This document shows positions 60,921-64,000 of a stretch of 64,000 bases of DNA, one piece after another (within the stretch, counting starts at the first letter, position 1; the number at the start of each line of letters is the position of its first letter). The notes below the pieces were generated by a model. The model was not told the origin of the DNA. It made no database searches and saw nothing but the letters and a program-made list of their open reading frames with translations. The DNA is from Neoarius graeffei (Eukaryota; Chordata; Actinopteri; Siluriformes; Ariidae). Location of the stretch: assembly GCF_027579695.1 (NCBI RefSeq), contig NC_083571.1:38390943-38454942 (forward strand). The letters run 5' to 3'. The position numbers and the translations under genes are program-made.

Positions 60921-61770
60921 CTACTGTCTTATACTGTACATCTTACCTTTCACTTTTGCTGGGACTTTCCGATCGCAAATGACTCCCGAGATCTTTCTCC
61001 AACTGCTCCACCCTGCCCGCACTCTCTTTCTCACCTCACTATCGCAGCCCCCATTTTCCTGCACAGTTGACCCCAGGTACTTGAATTCACCAACTTTCTT
61101 TATGTCGCCTCCTTGCATCTTCACTACACTCTCATCCCCATTCTCATTGATGCACATGTATTCTGTTTTGCTCCTCTTCGTTCCAATGCATCCCTCCATC
61201 TCTCCAAACCCAACTCAGCCTCCTTTCTACTTTCACCGCATATCACAATATCATCCGCAAACATCATGTTCCATGGTGACTCTTGCCTCACTTCGTCCAT
61301 CAAGCTATCCATCACTATGGCAAACAAGAAAGGACTCAAAGCAGATCCTTGATGGAGTCCCACCTTCACCTTGAACCATTCAGTTGCTCCAGCTGCACAC
61401 CTCACTGCTGTTTCACTGTTCTCATACATGTCTTGCACCACTCTAATATACTTCTCATTCACTCCACTCTTTCTCATACAATACCATAACTCATCTCTCG
61501 GCACTCTATCATATGCCTTCTCCAAGTCTACAAACACACAATGTAGCTTTCTCTGGCCTTCCCTGTACTTCTCCATTAACGTTCTTGAAACAAAAATTGC
61601 ATCCGACATGCTCTTCCTTGGCATAAACCCGTACTGCTGTTCACAGATTGCTACCTCTCTTCTCAATCTCACCTCCAATACCCTTTCCCATAGCTTCATG
61701 GTGTAGCTCATCAATTTTATTCCTCTGTAATTACTGCAGCTCTGTACATCTCTCTTATTCTTGTATATAG
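60921..61770 (-). pseudogene. RTE reverse transcriptase, core and C-terminal parts
   Basis: Motifs in order: CSNYRGIKLMSYTMKLWERV, EQQYGFMPRKSMSDAIFVSR, LHCVFVDLEKAYDRVPRDEL (first catalytic Asp), VGLHQGSALSPFLFAIVMDS, and MMFADDIVICGESRKEAELG (FADD catalytic pair). The stretch continues in another frame with KRSKTEYMCINENGDESVVK, KVGEFKYLGSTVQENGGCDS and GVICDRKVPAKVKGKMYSIR. At least two frame changes after FADD make it non-functional. Confidence 0.9.
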
Positions 61771-61771
61771 A

Positions 61772-63176
61772 GATCTTGCAGTCACGTGACCGGAAAGTAC
61801 ACAACCGCCATCTTGTCGGTCAAAAACACCGCTGAATACTGCTGCACTCGTGTACAGAATGGATCAATTTCAACCGACGGACTACACGGCTCATTTTTCT
61901 AATGAACAGATAACTAGATATATGTCTAAAATAAACGATCTACAGATTTGTGACCCTTATGGCTTACCGGACGGAGTTTTCACGACCGGATTTTGAACTG
62001 CCCGCGGAATACCCAGACGTGTATAATTACCTCATTAACTTTCCCTCGCTGTTCAGTGGTGAAGCACTGCGTGCTTATAAATCTGTGGACAGTTATCTTT
62101 ACAGAAATTCAGGATTTGTCAGCGACTCAGATGTGGCATCTTGTAAACAAGAATCCTCATTGGATGGGTAAGTCACTTAAGTATTGAGTATAGCACTGAC
62201 CAGCCGATTATAGAATAGAATAAGGTAATTCCAAATCGTCCGTCTTGTTTACATGGATCTGGCGTTGGAGAGGTAGAGGCTTGGCAGTGGAGATTTGAGT
62301 GGCTGTTTTCTGAGCTTAGTCAACAGGCCGGCTCTGCAGCCTCGCTTTTGCTTCAGCTCCCGGCGCCGCCTCCTTCGCTTTGCTTCCGATAACAATCCAC
62401 GGAGACCCCGCTGGTCTCGCTATCTCGTCCGGAATGTGTTTTTTTTTTTTTCTCGTCCGGAATGTTGTGCATGCGATGGAAATCGCTACAAACCGTCATT
62501 TTCTGCTGGAAACCAATGTCCAGTAAGTCCATACGGTTGTAGTGGATATTGAAGTCCGGTACAGACGAACAACACGCAAAAATACACACAAAAAACATAA
62601 AAAACGTGCACAGGTAGGGAGAGCTTGTAGCCGCAGCCGTTGTAGTAGAATTGTATATAGTAGGGTTTTCCAGGGGCGGCACGGTGGTGTAGTGGTTAGC
62701 GCTGTCGCCTCACAGCAAGAAGGTTCTGGGTTCGAGCCCAGCAGCCGGCAAGGGCCTTTCTGTGCGGAGTTTGCATGTTCTCCCCGTGTCTGCGTGGGTT
62801 TCCTCCGGGTGCTCCGGTTTCCCCCACAGTCCAAAGACATGCAGGTTAGGTTAACTGGTGACTCTAAATTGACCGTAGGTGTGAATGTGACTGTGAATGG
62901 TTGTCTGTGTCTATGTGTCAGCCCTGTGATGACCTGGCGACTTGTCCAGGGTGTACCCCGCCTTTCGCCCGTAGTCAGCTGGGATAGGCTCCAGCTTGCC
63001 TGCGACCCTGTAGAAGGATAAAGCGGCTTGAGATAATGAGATGAGATGAGGGTTTTCCAGAAGAAAAGGTAGAAGTAAAAGCAGAAGTAGAAGTAGGAAT
63101 ATGGCGTTTGACCGACACGATGGCGTCTGTCACAATCTGGATCGGCTGTGACGTCACATGCAAGTGCTCCATTGGG
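61772..63176 (+). mobile_element. ISL2EU-type transposon inserted in the RTE, holding a SINE
   Basis: Left end AGAGATCTTGCAGTCACGTG and right end CACATGCAAGTGCTCC show inverted similarity (GAGnnCTTGCAnGT). AT borders both ends and is single in the uninterrupted RTE frame, fitting a two-base target. Coding starts at 61859 with MDQFQPTDYTAHFSNEQITR, YMSKINDLQICDPYGLPDGV; after one frame slip PDFELPAEYPDVYNYLINFP and GEALRAYKSVDSYLYRNSGF follow, ending at a GTAAGT donor (62168). This is the same protein family as at 19589 and 57549 but another subfamily. Confidence 0.78.
62674..63050 (+). mobile_element. SINE inserted in the ISL2EU
   Basis: Full length with target duplication GGGTTTTCCAG on both sides (about 62663-62673 and 63050-63060). 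The innermost and youngest layer of this nest. Confidence 0.95.
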
Positions 63177-63295
63177 ACTAGCACACACTTCCTCCATTCA
63201 TTTGGCATTTTCTCATTCTCTAGGATCTTATTAAACACTACGGCAAACAAGAAAATGCTTATTGTTAAAAGCGCTCTACAAATAAACTTGACTTT

Positions 63296-64000
63296 TATTG
63301 TAAAATAAACTGTGGTTAATGAACCTTAGTTTTATTGAGTCTGACAGTAAAACACTGAACCCTAGACAGAGCCGAACCCTCAACCTCACTGAACCTCCCT
63401 GGTGCTTTATTTACTTTGGCACGCGCATGACGTAGGGCGTGATCCTCGCGACTTCCACTGCAGCAGCAGCAGGAGGAGGAACCGGAAGTGTGTATCGTGG
63501 ATGGGGAAAAAAGGGAAAAAGAAGAAATCTGTGGAACTGGAAAAGCAGGCCGGAGAATCTGTGAACGATATGGGATCTAAAAGCCAGTATGGAGCTGTCC
63601 TTCTAGCATTAATCGCGGTGATTTTCGCCGTTTCCGGTTCCGCTCTCCGGTCACAGCTGGACTGTAAGTAAACACCGTGCACGCGCGTTTCCTAAATCCA
63701 TAACAATGCGACACACACGGCTGTGCAAAAATACTTTAAAATTTACACACAGAGTGATATAAATACAGAGGGAGGGATTAATCACTGGTTACACAGGAAG
63801 AAAGGAGCAGTTTACAGCTCTGAGCCGCGCGCTTGGGAACTGGGGCTGTGACGTCACATGCGATGCCGGAAGTGTATTTCTGTATTCATGCCAGTCACAT
63901 GACATTGCATTGCATTGAGCAGATGCTTTTATGTTCTTAGACAAGGAAGTTCTAGTGCCAACTGAACAAGTGACAGAAACCTTGAGTGTAATATTCTCTT
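63296..64000 (+). repeat. Segmental duplication, copy 2 (uninterrupted, runs off the window)
   Basis: Aligns with 20640-29905 minus three insertions. Empty sites are CCCTAGACAG (for the Harbinger-like element, about 63362), GGGATCTAAAAGCC (Tc1, about 63575) and AATCACTGGTTACAC (Gypsy fossil A, about 63784). The L2 tail is shared. This copy keeps the coding exon intact. Confidence 0.82.
63501..63663 (+). CDS. First coding exon of an unidentified small membrane protein
   Basis: ATG at 63501 opens 54 codons: MGKKGKKKKSVELEKQAGES, VNDMGSKSQYGAVLLALIAV, then IFAVSGSALRSQLD, with the donor ACT/GTAAGT at 63663-63664 in phase 1. The N-terminus is lysine-rich and cytosolic in character. Residues 31-48 are a hydrophobic helix without charges, which suggests a type II signal anchor in the ER membrane. 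The upstream CpG- and GC-rich context (GCGCATGACGTAGGGCGTGA, CRE-like TGACGT) fits a housekeeping promoter. Later exons lie outside the window. I do not recognise the product. The paralogue at 22092-23875 is broken. Confidence 0.55.

Larger units (their letters stand above)
60496..63255 (-). mobile_element. RTE-clade LINE, 5' truncated, holding an ISL2EU
   Basis: On the minus strand the element runs from about 63255 (NKILENEKMPNEWRKCVLVP), is interrupted by an ISL2EU (61772-63176), and continues at 61771 with YKNKRDVQSCSNYRGIKLMS. The 3' end is TCGGGAGCAGCCAAAAGAAG with (GAA)n. It is the same 3' end as in the chimeric SINE at 19169-19520. Target duplication ATTGTTAAAAGC. Confidence 0.88.
60322..63293 (+). 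repeat. Common fish repeat split by an RTE insertion
   Basis: The left part (60322-60495; CTGGTTCCTCTCGAGGTTTC, CCTTGCCACCGTCGCC, TTCATTGTTAAAAGC) and the right part (63256-63293; ATTGTTAAAAGCGCTCTACA, AATAAACTTGAC) flank the RTE. ATTGTTAAAAGC is duplicated at both junctions as the RTE target site. I recognise this repeat as abundant in teleosts but cannot name its class. Confidence 0.75.

Overview
The window is repeat-dominated genomic DNA from a ray-finned fish (teleost). The evidence is one host gene, a teleost-type intelectin with normal spliced exons, set among teleost repeat families: a tRNA-derived SINE ending in ATGAGATGAG, Tc1 elements with long inverted repeats, ISL2EU, RTE, L2, Rex1 and L1 LINEs, several hAT lineages, a piggyBac-like element, and Gmr1-type Ty3/Gypsy retrotransposons. 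The order may be catfish (Siluriformes), but that is only a guess from the SINE type. No rRNA, true tRNA, CRISPR or bacterial-style operon was seen.

Layout. 0-7 kb: the C-terminal end of an R2/NeSL-like LINE, Gypsy LTR debris in a direct repeat, a piggyBac-like element with TTAA target sites that carries a ZMYM1-type hAT, and a ZBED-type hAT remnant. 10.0-18.0 kb: a complete intelectin gene on the + strand (8 coding exons after a non-coding first exon, 304 codons), with its TATA box touching a (CT)n(CA)n microsatellite and with minisatellite-filled introns. 18.4-20.5 kb: a Tc1 relic, a chimeric SINE and an ISL2EU relic. 20.5-30 kb: copy 1 of a segmental duplication, split by a Harbinger-like element, a Tc1 and a Gypsy element. 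30-31.3 kb: an L2 LINE and a SINE. 31.7-39.3 kb: a hAT holding a Gypsy element that itself holds another hAT. 39.5-46 kb: a palindromic MITE, several SINEs, and a SINE split by a DNA element that carries a solo LTR. 46-55.7 kb: an L1 interrupted by an AT tract, a Tc1 with an uninterrupted 349-codon transposase, and a third Gypsy element. 57.5-64 kb: a second ISL2EU copy holding a Rex1 and a SINE, a four-level nest (fish repeat > RTE > ISL2EU > SINE), and copy 2 of the duplication, which starts with the first coding exon of an unidentified small membrane protein.

How it fits together. The only cellular function supported is intelectin, a secreted Ca2+-dependent lectin of innate immunity. The rest records successive insertions whose relative order can be read from nesting, target-site duplications and, in the duplicated block, empty sites in the second copy. 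The three longer Gypsy copies share the unusual domain order gag-protease-integrase-reverse transcriptase-RNase H, known from the Gmr1 group of deuterostome Ty3/Gypsy elements, and a primer-binding site matching tRNA-Phe. All three are fossils. I saw no convincing undescribed gene system. The most informative features are the duplication with its dated insertions, the deep nests, and one SINE head joined to three different tails.
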